Shown here: positions 1 through 7,915 of the stretch, one piece after another
Layout of the letters: the number at the start of each line of letters is the position of its first letter
Position numbering within the stretch: the first letter of the stretch is position 1
Assembly (NCBI RefSeq): GCF_002933335.1
Contig: NZ_PDKS01000003.1
Coordinates: forward strand, 22,799-86,798
DNA: 64,000 nt
DNA from: Candidatus Pantoea edessiphila
GTDB lineage: Bacteria > Pseudomonadota > Gammaproteobacteria > Enterobacterales > Enterobacteriaceae
Reading direction: 5' to 3'
Notes under the pieces: generated by a model
Database searches by the model: none
The model's input: the letters and a program-made list of their open reading frames with translations, nothing else
What the model was told of the DNA's origin: nothing
Translations under genes and position numbers: made by a program

Positions 1-1388
1 AAGAAACATATGATGGATGGCGTTTATGGGTTGCTATTGCAGATGTTAGCTATTATGTGAGACCAGGAACACCTTTAGATAAAGAAGCATTTTTACGTGG
101 TACTTCAGTATATTTTCCATCAAAAGTAATACCTATGTTGCCCGAAATACTTTCCAATGAGCTATGCTCTCTTAATCCCCAAGTAGATTGTTTATGTATG
201 GTGTGTGAAATGCACATATCTTCTGAAGGTAAATTAATCAAATTTAAACATTATGAAGCAATAATGAATTCGCATGCAAGATTAACTTATGATGAAGCTT
301 ATAATATACTAAAAGAACATAACAATTTACGTGATAAATATGTATTATTAAAAAATATTATTCAAAATCTTCATAAATTATATCAAGTATTGGAGAAAGC
401 TCGTCAACATAGAGGTGGTATTTCTTTTGAAACTGCAGAAATTAAATTCATTTTTAATTCAGAAAATCGTATTGATCAGATAAAACGAGTTTTTCGTAAT
501 GACATACATAAAGTTGTGGAAGAATGTATGATTTTAGCTAATTTCGCCACAGCTAGTTTTGTAGAAAAAAGTAAAGAACCTACTTTATTTCGAGACCATG
601 ATCGTCCTAGTGACGATAGTATTAAAAATTTTAATGTTGTATTAAATGAATTAGGTATTGGACTATCAAAAGGCAAAAAACTTAAACCAATTGATTATTC
701 TTTGCTATTAATGAAAATTGCAACCAGGCCCGATGCTGAAATGTTACAAATTATGCTATTACGTTCTATGAAACAAGCAATTTATGCTCCACAAAACAGA
801 GGTCATTTTGGTTTAGCATTAACTTCTTATACACATTTTACTTCTCCGATTAGACGTTATCCAGATCTTATATTACACAGAATTCTTAAATACTTATTAT
901 CTCAACATAAAATAAAAAATCTATTTGTTGATACTGGCGGATATCATTATACTATTAAAGATATAACAAAACTAGGTTATCAGTGTTCTCTTACTGAACG
1001 TCGTGCAGATGAAGCTGTTCGTGATGTTTCTGATTGGTTGAAATGTGATTTCATGAAAAAACGTATAGGAAAAATATTTGATGGAATTGTTTTTAGCGTA
1101 ACCAATTTTGGTTTGTTTGTCCGTTTAAACGAGTTTTTTATTGAAGGATTAATACATATTTCAACTTTAAAAAAGGATTATTATAAATTAGATATAATAT
1201 CTCAGCGTCTGATAGGTCAATCCAGTGGTAATATATATAGATTAGGAGATGCAGTAAAAGTTCATATTTTAGCTGTAAATATGAATGACAGAAGAATTGA
1301 TTTTACATTAATTTCTAGCCCAAAAATATTTAATAAAAAAATGCAATTTCAAAATAAAAATATAGAACATTCTAGCGTATTAGCATGA
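1..1388 (+). CDS. rnr: Ribonuclease R, C-terminal part (5' end outside window)
   Basis: RNase R is a processive 3'-5' exoribonuclease that degrades structured RNA and acts in rRNA/mRNA quality control. The frame is open from the window edge (first full codon at 3), so only about 461 residues are seen; the E. coli protein is 813. Near the left edge the RNB-domain stretch WRLWVAIADVSYYVRPGTPL matches the family closely, followed by RGTSVYFPSKVIPMLPE and SLNPQVD. HFTSPIRRYPDLILHR (about window 836-883) is the conserved RNB end motif. A C-terminal S1 domain follows (GKIFDGIVFSVTNFGLFV). The lysine-rich tail of E. coli RNase R is very short here. rlmB follows 84 nt downstream, as in E. coli. Identity is secure. 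Confidence 0.96.
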   Translation, partial: ETYDGWRLWVAIADVSYYVRPGTPLDKEAFLRGTSVYFPSKVIPMLPEILSNELCSLNPQVDCLCMVCEMHISSEGKLIKFKHYEAIMNSHARLTYDEAYNILKEHNNLRDKYVLLKNIIQNLHKLYQVLEKARQHRGGISFETAEIKFIFNSENRIDQIKRVFRNDIHKVVEECMILANFATASFVEKSKEPTLFRDHDRPSDDSIKNFNVVLNELGIGLSKGKKLKPIDYSLLLMKIATRPDAEMLQIMLLRSMKQAIYAPQNRGHFGLALTSYTHFTSPIRRYPDLILHRILKYLLSQHKIKNLFVDTGGYHYTIKDITKLGYQCSLTERRADEAVRDVSDWLKCDFMKKRIGKIFDGIVFSVTNFGLFVRLNEFFIEGLIHISTLKKDYYKLDIISQRLIGQSSGNIYRLGDAVKVHILAVNMNDRRIDFTLISSPKIFNKKMQFQNKNIEHSSVLA

Positions 1389-1472
1389 AATTTTTATTAT
1401 ATAATAGTTTCTCAACAACTTTTAAAAATTGTGTTAGTATAAAATCAAACATCAATAAAAATATAATATATT

Positions 1473-2221
1473 ATGACAAATATTGTTTTTGGAATTAACG
1501 CTATACAAATTATACAAAATATAAATATTAAAAATTTAAAAGAAGTTTTTATTGTCAAAAATACAAATAACTATCGTTTGCATTTATTACATTCATTACT
1601 AAAAAAAAAGGTGTTAAAATTAATTTAGTAGACCGCAAATATATTGACAGTAAATTAAAAAAAGGTGATAACCATCAAGGTATATTAGCAACAATTAAAT
1701 ATATAAATCAATATTCTGAAAACTTTCTTAAAAATATTATTGATGATGTAAAAAAACCATTATTATTAGTTCTAGACTGTATTACTGATCCTCATAATCT
1801 TGGTGCTTGTATACGTACTGCTGATGCAGCTGGAGTAAACGCGGTAATAGTACCAAAAAATCGCTCAGCTTCACTTAATGAAACAGTACAAAAAGTATCT
1901 AGTGGTGCTGCAGCACATGTACCATTAATAAGAGTTACAAATATATCTAGAACTTTATGCTTATTGCAAAAACACAATATTTTAGTTGTAGGTACTACAA
2001 ATACATCAGAGTCTAATTTATATCAAAAGAAATTAAATCTTCCTTTAGCATTAGTAATGGGTTCAGAAAGTACTGGTATACGTTATTTAACTCGAAAGTA
2101 TTGTGATGAATTAGTAAGTATTCCAATGTATGGTTGTATATCATCATTGAATGTATCAGTTGCAACTGGTATATGTTTGTTTGAAATAATGAGACAAGAA
2201 AAATTTTACAATATCATTTAG
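1473..2221 (+). pseudogene. rlmB: 23S rRNA (Gm2251) 2'-O-methyltransferase RlmB, frameshifted in an A9 tract
   Basis: RlmB (SpoU/TrmH family) methylates G2251 of 23S rRNA. An ATG at 1473 opens a 51-codon frame (MTNIVFGINAIQ...) that matches the RlmB N-terminus and stops at TAG 1626-1628. The rest of the protein is open in another frame from 1610 to the stop at 2221. It carries all three SpoU motifs: DPHNLGACIRTADAAG, LALVMGSESTG and SSLNVSVATGICLFE. The switch lies in a run of nine A (1601-1609). One extra A would join the halves into a protein of about 249 residues (E. coli 243). No other damage is visible, so this is either a very recent pseudogene, a sequencing error in a homopolymer, or a gene rescued by slippage on the A-tract. 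Confidence 0.9.
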
Positions 2222-2481
2222 ATAATTAAAATCAGCAAAAATTTTATATCATGATATTATATAATTATATATAATTTTACTATTTAAAATATTATTGATA
2301 TAATTAATTTTTATGTTTAAATTATAATTGTTTAATAAATAATTAAACTATAATTTATTAGTCATTGATTTATTTGTTTAATACTAATATCTTATTTATA
2401 TTTTAAAATCGTTCCTTGCTTCTAACAGTACTTTAAAGTTAATCTAATATAAGAAGCTATAAACCTTAAGGAGCAACTACA
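2222..2481. other. Intergenic spacer, rlmB-rpsF
   Basis: This 260 nt spacer is very AT-rich up to about 2400 and then becomes more mixed. It must hold the rpsF operon promoter, but I could not fix a convincing -35/-10 pair. A strong Shine-Dalgarno AAGGAG sits at 2468-2473, just before rpsF. No gene or RNA is recognised. Confidence 0.5.
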
Positions 2482-2877
2482 ATGCGTCATTATGAAGTTG
2501 TGTTGATGGTACATCCTGATCAAAGTGAACAGGTTTCAACCATGATAGAGCAATATACCAAGTACATAAATAAAGCTAAAGGGATAATACATCGTCTTGA
2601 AGATTGGCGTCGTCGTCAATTAGCTTATCCAATTCATAATATTAATAAAGCTCATTATGTTTTGCTTAATATTGAAATACCTCAGGAATCAATAAAAGAA
2701 CTAGAAAATAGCCTGAGATTAAATGATGCCATACTACGTAGTATGGTTATACGGGTAAAAAATGCAATAACTGAGCCGTCTTGTATAATTAAAATAAAAG
2801 ATGAACGTCGAAATAAACGCGAAGACTTGACTAATGAAACTAATATTTCATCTGAAATTCAAGATTCTGAAGAGTAA
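2482..2877 (+). CDS. rpsF: 30S ribosomal protein S6
   Basis: S6 binds the central domain of 16S rRNA together with S18 on the 30S platform. The 131-residue product begins [18 protein letters not shown] and keeps the family core ([24 protein letters not shown]), with a charged tail rich in K, R and E as in enterobacteria. ATG 2482 is supported by an AAGGAG Shine-Dalgarno about 8 nt upstream. It is the first gene of the rpsF-rpsR-rplI operon; priB, which sits between rpsF and rpsR in E. coli, is absent from the 125 nt gap. Confidence 0.97.
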   Translation: MRHYEVVLMVHPDQSEQVSTMIEQYTKYINKAKGIIHRLEDWRRRQLAYPIHNINKAHYVLLNIEIPQESIKELENSLRLNDAILRSMVIRVKNAITEPSCIIKIKDERRNKREDLTNETNISSEIQDSEE

Positions 2878-3002
2878 TTTCCTCATTATTTAATATTTCA
2901 TTAATAGTTCTATATTGGCATAATCATAAAAAAATTAGATATCTATATGTTAAATAATAAAATTATAATAACATAAATTAATATATTCAAAGGATAAATT
3001 AT

Positions 3003-3230
3003 ATGACACGTTATTTTCGCCGCCGTAAATTCTGCCGTTTCACTGTAGAAGGTATTAATGAAATAGATTATAAAGATATTATTATGCTTAAAAATTATAT
3101 TACTGAAAACGGTAAGATAGTGCCAAGCCGTATTACTGGTACATGCGCAAAATATCAACGTCAATTATCTAGAGCAATTAAACGCGCGCGTTATTTATCT
3201 TTAATACCCTATACTGACCGTCACAAGTAA
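3003..3230 (+). CDS. rpsR: 30S ribosomal protein S18
   Basis: S18 pairs with S6 on the platform of the small subunit. The 75-residue product, the usual length, starts [18 protein letters not shown] and contains the conserved basic run [20 protein letters not shown] purine-rich site (AAAGGA, 2991-2996) precedes the ATG. It lies between rpsF and rplI. Confidence 0.97.
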   Translation: MTRYFRRRKFCRFTVEGINEIDYKDIIMLKNYITENGKIVPSRITGTCAKYQRQLSRAIKRARYLSLIPYTDRHK

Positions 3231-3278
3231 TAGTTTCTATTTTTACAAAAATATTTATACGATTTGGTGGATTATATA

Positions 3279-3728
3279 GTGAAAATTATCGTTATTGATA
3301 AAATAAATAAACTAGGTAACATTGGTGATATAGTTAATGTTAAATCTGGATATGCTCGAAATTTTTTAGTACCAAAAGGAAAAGCTCTGATTGCTACTAA
3401 AAAAAACATTGATTTATTTGAGATAAATCAAAAAAACATGCAAGCTAAATTAGCTGAAAATATAATTTTTGCACAAGATAGAGCAGAAAAAATCAGACAA
3501 TTAGGCATAGTTACAATTAAGGCCAAAGCAGGAGAGAAAGGTAAACTTTTTGGCTCTATTGGTATACGTAATATTGCCGATGCTATTACTTCTTTAGGAG
3601 TTAATATTACCAAAAGTGAAATAAGATTACCAAATGGCACGTTACGTACAATAGGGAAACATGAAATTTATCTTCATTTACATAATGATATATCAGAAAA
3701 ATTAATTGTAAATATTATAACCTGCTAA
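3279..3728 (+). CDS. rplI: 50S ribosomal protein L9
   Basis: L9 binds the base of the L1 stalk. I choose the GTG at 3279 rather than the in-frame start at 3264. It gives exactly 149 residues (E. coli 149), starts VKIIVIDKINKLGNIGD in register with the family, and has GGTGG (3266-3270) as ribosome binding site 8 nt upstream. The N-terminal domain shows VNVKSGYARNFLVPKGKA. The central helix and C-terminal domain (GKLFGSIGIRNIADAI, RLPNGTLRTIG) are intact. Confidence 0.96.
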   Translation: MKIIVIDKINKLGNIGDIVNVKSGYARNFLVPKGKALIATKKNIDLFEINQKNMQAKLAENIIFAQDRAEKIRQLGIVTIKAKAGEKGKLFGSIGIRNIADAITSLGVNITKSEIRLPNGTLRTIGKHEIYLHLHNDISEKLIVNIITC

Positions 3729-3812
3729 TTTAAGTGGTTCATATTAGGATGTTATTAATAAATTATATTGGTTAATAATTTATCCTTCTATAATACTATT
3801 ATAAAACAGTAT

Positions 3813-4592
3813 ATGAATGAAAATGAAAAAAATATAATAAAAAATATTTGTGTTTTAGCTCGATTAGCTGGTGATGCTATTATGAGTATATATAACAACA
3901 ATATTAATTGTAAAATTAATAAAAAAAATGATAAATCACCAGTGACAAATGCTGATATTAAATCAAACGATATAATAATTAGAGGGTTAAGTAGTTTAAC
4001 ACCCTCAATTCCTATATTATCAGAAGAAAATTTGATTCCGTGGGAAGTCCGCAAAAATTGGCAAGTGTATTGGTTAATAGATCCTTTAGATGGAACAAAA
4101 GAATTTATTAAGCATAATGGTGAATTTACTATTAATATTGCTTTGATTGAACAAGGAATACCTAAATTAGGAGTTGTTTACGCGCCAGCACTAAATGCTA
4201 TGTATTATGCTATACAAGGAAAAGCATGGAAAATGTTAGATGGCAAGCCTATAAAACAAATTCATTCCTGTTATATATATCCTCCTTCAGTAGCAGTAAG
4301 TCGTTCACATAACTGTATGAATGAAATGAATGAATTTTTACTTGGTTTAAATAATTATAATATTATTAAAATCGGATCATCTCTTAAATTTTGCTTAATA
4401 GCTGAAGGAAAAATACAATTTTATCCAAGATTTAGTTTTACCAATATTTGGGATACGGGAGCAGGACATGCAATAGCCTTAGCTGCTGGAGCACATATTC
4501 ATGATTGGAATGGAAAAACATTAAATTATATACCACGTCAATCATTATTAAATCCAAAATTTTTAGTATCTGTTAATTCATGTTATTTATGA
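3813..4592 (+). CDS. cysQ: 3'(2'),5'-bisphosphate nucleotidase CysQ
   Basis: CysQ hydrolyses 3'-phosphoadenosine 5'-phosphate, the by-product of PAPS reduction, to AMP and phosphate. It belongs to the lithium-sensitive inositol monophosphatase superfamily. The metal-binding motifs are visible: SEEN at the end of motif 1, DPLDGTKEFI as motif 2, and WDTGAGHAIALAAGA as the C-terminal motif. From ATG 3813 the protein has 259 residues (E. coli 246); a TTG at 3768 would add 15 unmatched residues, so I prefer 3813, although the Shine-Dalgarno is weak. It converges on ppa with a 2 nt gap. Its presence implies a current or recent sulfate-assimilation pathway (inference). Confidence 0.93.
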   Translation: MNENEKNIIKNICVLARLAGDAIMSIYNNNINCKINKKNDKSPVTNADIKSNDIIIRGLSSLTPSIPILSEENLIPWEVRKNWQVYWLIDPLDGTKEFIKHNGEFTINIALIEQGIPKLGVVYAPALNAMYYAIQGKAWKMLDGKPIKQIHSCYIYPPSVAVSRSHNCMNEMNEFLLGLNNYNIIKIGSSLKFCLIAEGKIQFYPRFSFTNIWDTGAGHAIALAAGAHIHDWNGKTLNYIPRQSLLNPKFLVSVNSCYL

Positions 4593-4594
4593 TT

Positions 4595-5122
4595 TTATTT
4601 TTTAAATCGCTGAATAGAAGAAACAATTTCATTTTTAGCTGTTTCAGCATCATCCCAACCAATTATTTTTGTCCATTTTCCTGTTTCTAGATCTTTATAA
4701 TGTGTAAAAAAATGTACTATTTGAGCACATAACAGATCAGGAAGATCTTTCACATTATAAATGTGATCGTATTCTTTAGATATCGTAGTATGTGGAACAG
4801 CAATTAATTTAAAATCTTCACCGGAATCATCTATCATTTTTAGCATCCCTACAGGACGAGATCTGATCACAGATTTTGATTTTAATGGATAAGGGGTAGG
4901 TACTAATACATCAATAGGATCTCCATCAAGAGATAGAGTTTTATTGATATATCCATAATTGCAAGGATAAAACATACTAGTTAACATAAAACGATCTACA
5001 AATAAAACACTTGATTTTTTATCTATTTCATATTTAATTGGATTATCATTTGCAGGTATTTCAATAATAACATAAATATCATCAGGTATGTGTAAACCAG
5101 CTGAAACATTGTGTATGCTCAT
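4595..5122 (-). CDS. ppa: Inorganic pyrophosphatase
   Basis: Soluble family I pyrophosphatase hydrolyses PPi and pulls biosynthetic reactions forward. The product has 175 residues (E. coli 176). It shows the active-site signature around [10 protein letters not shown] and the family blocks [30 protein letters not shown] and [13 protein letters not shown]. It is convergent with cysQ and divergent from rnpB. Confidence 0.97.
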   Translation of the reverse strand: MSIHNVSAGLHIPDDIYVIIEIPANDNPIKYEIDKKSSVLFVDRFMLTSMFYPCNYGYINKTLSLDGDPIDVLVPTPYPLKSKSVIRSRPVGMLKMIDDSGEDFKLIAVPHTTISKEYDHIYNVKDLPDLLCAQIVHFFTHYKDLETGKWTKIIGWDDAETAKNEIVSSIQRFKK

Positions 5123-5182
5123 TCTATATATACCTCTACCTCTAAATATAAACTCAACACATCATTATAACATATTTATAAA

Positions 5183-5222
5183 AATAATTAATAAATATTT
5201 TTATAAAAATTTATTAATTATT
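5183..5222. repeat. Perfect 14-bp inverted repeat between ppa and rnpB
   Basis: The arms at 5183-5196 and 5209-5222 are perfectly complementary around a 12 nt loop. The right arm abuts the -35 box proposed for rnpB. All stem pairs but none are A-T, so chance formation in such AT-rich DNA is plausible. Confidence 0.45.
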
Positions 5223-5251
5223 ATGACATAAAAAATAAAATATGATATTAT
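5223..5251 (+). promoter_or_regulatory. Probable sigma-70 promoter of rnpB
   Basis: The -35 ATGACA (5223-5228) and -10 TATTAT (5246-5251) are separated by 17 nt. The mature 5' end of rnpB (about 5260) lies 9 nt after the -10 box, as expected for a transcript that starts at its mature end. The assignment is positional and not tested. Confidence 0.6.
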
Positions 5252-5259
5252 ATTATCAT

Positions 5260-5638
5260 AAAGTCAACTAGGCAATCGCCGCTTTTTATGTCCATTTAAA
5301 AAGGATAATAAAAAGAGGAGGAAAGTCCGGGCTCCTAGGGTAGGGTGCCAGGTAACACCTGGGAAGTGAAAGCTTACGAATAGTGCAACAGAAAAAAAAC
5401 CGCTTATTGTTCATTTATGAATAAGCAAGTAAGGGTGAAAAGGTGTGGTAAGAGCGCACCGCTCGACTGGTAACAGTCCGTGGCAATGTAAACTCCACCT
5501 GGAGCAAGGCCAAATAGAGGTTTTTTATAAGGTATGACCCGTACTAAACCTGGGTAGGCTGCTTGAATCAATAAGCGATTATTGATCTAGATGAATGATT
5601 GCCCTCGACAGAACCCGGCTTACCGGTTGGCTTTTAAT
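5260..5638 (+). ncRNA. rnpB: RNase P RNA (M1 RNA, class A)
   Basis: This is the catalytic RNA that removes tRNA 5' leaders. About 379 nt aligns along its length with E. coli M1 (377 nt). The conserved cores are clear: GAGGAAAGTCCGGGCTCC near 5316, AGGGTGCCAGGTAACACCTGG near 5343, GGTAAGAGCGCACCGC near 5447, and ATGACCCGTA, GGGTAGGCTGCTTGA and CGACAGAACCCGGCTTA towards the 3' end. Helix P1 forms from 5260-5268 (AAAGTCAAC) and 5626-5634 (GTTGGCTTT) with G-U pairs. It is convergent with yqjK. Confidence 0.97.
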
Positions 5639-5646
5639 TACTAATA

Positions 5647-5949
5647 TTAAACAAACTTAATAATGAATCTAATGAAATACCTTACAATTTTATAAATAAT
5701 ATAGATTCCTAAATATCCGAATTTAATAGATCTTATTATTAAATTAAATGTGTGAAATCTAGTACAAAATATTAACAATATACTACTACCAATAAGTAAA
5801 TATTTTTTTATACTCATTAGACTGTTCCAATAATTATCATATTTTGACATTACTGTAATCCATTTTCTTTTTAATTCTAATAAATTCATGCGTTGCTTAT
5901 TTATTTCATTACATATCGAATTTATCGATTTAAACTTTTGATATTGCAT
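5647..5949 (-). CDS. yqjK: YqjK-like membrane-associated protein
   Basis: This 100-residue product matches E. coli YqjK (99) in length, position and pattern: a charged N-terminal helix (KQRMNLLELKRKWITVMSKYDNYW), then LLIGSSILLIFCTR as a single hydrophobic segment (about residues 51-64), and a basic tail. The biochemical role is unknown; in E. coli the yqjD-yqjE-yqjK group is linked to stationary-phase ribosome-membrane association. Its start overlaps the yqjE stop by one base, so the two are translationally coupled. Similarity is modest, but the yqjE-yqjK pairing makes it convincing. Confidence 0.8.
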   Translation of the reverse strand: MQYQKFKSINSICNEINKQRMNLLELKRKWITVMSKYDNYWNSLMSIKKYLLIGSSILLIFCTRFHTFNLIIRSIKFGYLGIYIIYKIVRYFIRFIIKFV

Positions 5950-6344
5950 TAATTTTTATCCTTAAGTATGCTCTGATCAGTTTTTAGTTCTTTACAAGAA
6001 TATTTTAAGACAGTAGATTCTCTGAATTTTCTAAAAGTTCTTAATCCAAAAAAGAATGAAAATAAAAATAAAACAACACTCATTGTAGTCATAGTCATAA
6101 TTCGGTATTGTGGTTTCACAGACCAAACTACTACCATTAACAGACAACAACCTCCAAAAAAAATAAACATAAACATTATTAAAATCATTAGTAAAATTTG
6201 TAAAATTTTAGATTTTTCCTCTTCTATTTCTGCACTTGCTAAATGCAACCTTGTCTCAATCATTTCTATAATTTTAGTAATAATATCTTGAGTTATTTCT
6301 ATAATACTGCTACTAGGGATTTGTTTGTTTTTTGAAGTATCCAT
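5949..6344 (-). CDS. yqjE: YqjE family inner-membrane protein (phage holin superfamily III-like)
   Basis: The 131-residue product (E. coli 134) has a cytoplasmic helix followed by two transmembrane segments: ILLMILIMFMFIFFGGCCLL (about residues 51-70) and a second from about 88 to 105 (MSVVLFLFSFFFG). This fits YqjE, a small ElaB/YqjD-associated membrane protein of unclear function. It is co-directional with yqjK. The partner gene yqjD, and yqjB and yqjC, are missing between it and yqjA. Confidence 0.85.
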   Translation of the reverse strand: MDTSKNKQIPSSSIIEITQDIITKIIEMIETRLHLASAEIEEEKSKILQILLMILIMFMFIFFGGCCLLMVVVWSVKPQYRIMTMTTMSVVLFLFSFFFGLRTFRKFRESTVLKYSCKELKTDQSILKDKN

Positions 6345-6637
6345 AATAATGTCTTAATATAATATCAAATAATAAAAACTTGTTTCCGCTTAATATTAAT
6401 TTTTTAATAAGGCGATACAATATTTATTAATATGTATCATTACAACATTTATATCCGATATCAAAACATAAGAGTAGCCTCTACTATTACAGTTTTTAAT
6501 GCTCTTTATTATTGTTTAAATATAAAAAATTAAATAATAATAAATTATATACATTGGTAGCAAAAAATTCAAAGCAAATTGATGTTTATTATTAAATAAT
6601 AAATGTTCATTACTTATGTAATAATATAAAATATATT
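6345..6637. other. Spacer where E. coli carries yqjB-yqjC-yqjD
   Basis: This 293 nt spacer is AT-rich with a slightly more mixed stretch at about 6460-6490. I see no open frame resembling YqjB, YqjC or YqjD. It is probably the eroded remnant of those genes and presumably contains the yqjE promoter on the minus strand. Confidence 0.5.
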
Positions 6638-7318
6638 TTATAGCTTATTTTTTATTTTGTTTTTATTGAATTTATGTTTGCGATATAACACTACTAGTAA
6701 ACTTATTATACCAAAAAATAGTAATATTAATGGTAATAATATTAATACAAACATTAGTTTATCTTCATAATGAATAAAAATCTTTGTTTGACTCAATACG
6801 AATCCTATAGTAACAAGTATTGAAACCCATAATAATCCACTAATCCAATTAAAAAACTGAAAACGGATGTTATTTAATCCAGACATTCCTGCAATAGTCG
6901 GTAATAAAGTACGCACAAAAGCTATGAACCTTCCGATTAGTAACGCAGCTAGTCCATGACGATAAAAAAGGCTATATGCACGTTGGTGATATGTATTAGG
7001 CAGTTGTGAAAGCCATTTTTGTACTATTACGGTATTACCTAACCATTTACCTTGCATATAACTGATCCAATAACCTAAACCAGCACTAGTACTAAGAATA
7101 ATAATTATAAGTGTAAAATTAACTATTCCCTTACCAACAAGAACACCAACTAAAATTAATAGACTATCTCCTGGTAAAAAAGCTGCTGGTAGTAAGCCAT
7201 TTTCCAAAAATATAATTACAAATAAAACTCCGTAAAGAAACCACATTATAGATGGATCTGATAAAGTATTATAATCTTTCTGCCATAAAGCATGTAATAA
7301 AGTTTGTAAAATATTCAT
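6638..7318 (-). CDS. yqjA: DedA family membrane protein YqjA
   Basis: DedA proteins are polytopic membrane proteins proposed to move lipids or protons and needed for membrane energetics and envelope homeostasis. The 226-residue product matches YqjA (220) almost end to end. It shows the family signatures FLENGLLPAAFLPGDSLL (about residues 37-54) and GRFIAFVRTLLPTIAGMSG (about 129-147), plus FFNWISGLLWV. Several hydrophobic helices span the protein, ending in a basic tail. E. coli has several partly redundant paralogues; here this one has been kept. Confidence 0.93.
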   Translation of the reverse strand: MNILQTLLHALWQKDYNTLSDPSIMWFLYGVLFVIIFLENGLLPAAFLPGDSLLILVGVLVGKGIVNFTLIIIILSTSAGLGYWISYMQGKWLGNTVIVQKWLSQLPNTYHQRAYSLFYRHGLAALLIGRFIAFVRTLLPTIAGMSGLNNIRFQFFNWISGLLWVSILVTIGFVLSQTKIFIHYEDKLMFVLILLPLILLFFGIISLLVVLYRKHKFNKNKIKNKL

Positions 7319-7684
7319 TTATACTTCCTAAATTATTCATCAAATAATTTTTCATATAAAATGACGTTTTATATCCATAGGATTATTTTGTACTATAGTA
7401 CATTTTGCCGAAATAGCAGAAAGTTATATAAAAAACTAAAGTTTATAAAATTAATTTTTAGTTAATTTGTTTATTTTCATAAAAAATATATAACATATAA
7501 TATAAATTATTTAAATAACTGATTGATAATAAATTATTTTTATGTTTTATTTAAAATAATATTAATTGTATATTAAAAATTATAAAAATAATTTTTAATA
7601 TTTATTAATTTAATAATTATGAAAGATAAATTTAACAATTAATGAAAGGATTGTATGTTTAAAAGTTATTATCATTAATAATAA
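7319..7684. other. AT-rich spacer, yqjA to tRNA-Ile
   Basis: This 366 nt region of nearly pure A/T lies between divergent yqjA upstream sequence and the 3' end of the tRNA gene. A weakly mixed patch lies at about 7330-7420, near the yqjA promoter side. No gene, RNA or repeat is recognised. Confidence 0.5.
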
Positions 7685-7757
7685 TGGCCCCTGCTGGATT
7701 TGAACCAGCGACCAAGCGATTATGAGTCGCCTGCTCTAACCACTGAGCTAAGGGGCC
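7685..7757 (-). tRNA. ileX: tRNA-Ile2, anticodon CAU (read as lysidine-AU)
   Basis: On the minus strand the gene starts GGCCCCTTAGCTCAGTGGTTAG and folds into a perfect cloverleaf. The 7-bp acceptor stem (GGCCCCT/AGGGGCC), D loop, T arm GCTGGTTCAAATCCAGC and the anticodon arm with CAT are all visible. It is nearly identical to E. coli ileX, which also sits beside rpoD. So it is the minor isoleucine tRNA whose C34 becomes lysidine (TilS) to read AUA, not a methionine tRNA. The 3' CCA is not encoded: the plus strand reads TAA, not TGG, before 7685. It therefore depends on the Cca enzyme encoded at 13931-15175. Confidence 0.96.
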
Positions 7758-7915
7758 CAAGGCTAAATAATGATTTTATTTTTCAGTAAAATAAAATTTT
7801 ATCTGCAGATGTAACAAATTTATTTACAAATATACTTAAAAATAATCAATATTATTTATTAAATAACTAATCATAACATAAAAAAAAAAATATTACAGCT
7901 AGTTAGAGGAAAATT

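Noticed and set aside
3264..3278. Upstream start for rplI adding five residues
   Set aside because: It would include the ribosome binding site GGTGG in the coding region. The GTG at 3279 gives the exact family length and register.
7685..7757. Reading the CAU tRNA as elongator or initiator methionine tRNA
   Set aside because: Acceptor stem, T arm and position beside rpoD match E. coli ileX, the lysidine-modified isoleucine tRNA. It lacks the initiator features.
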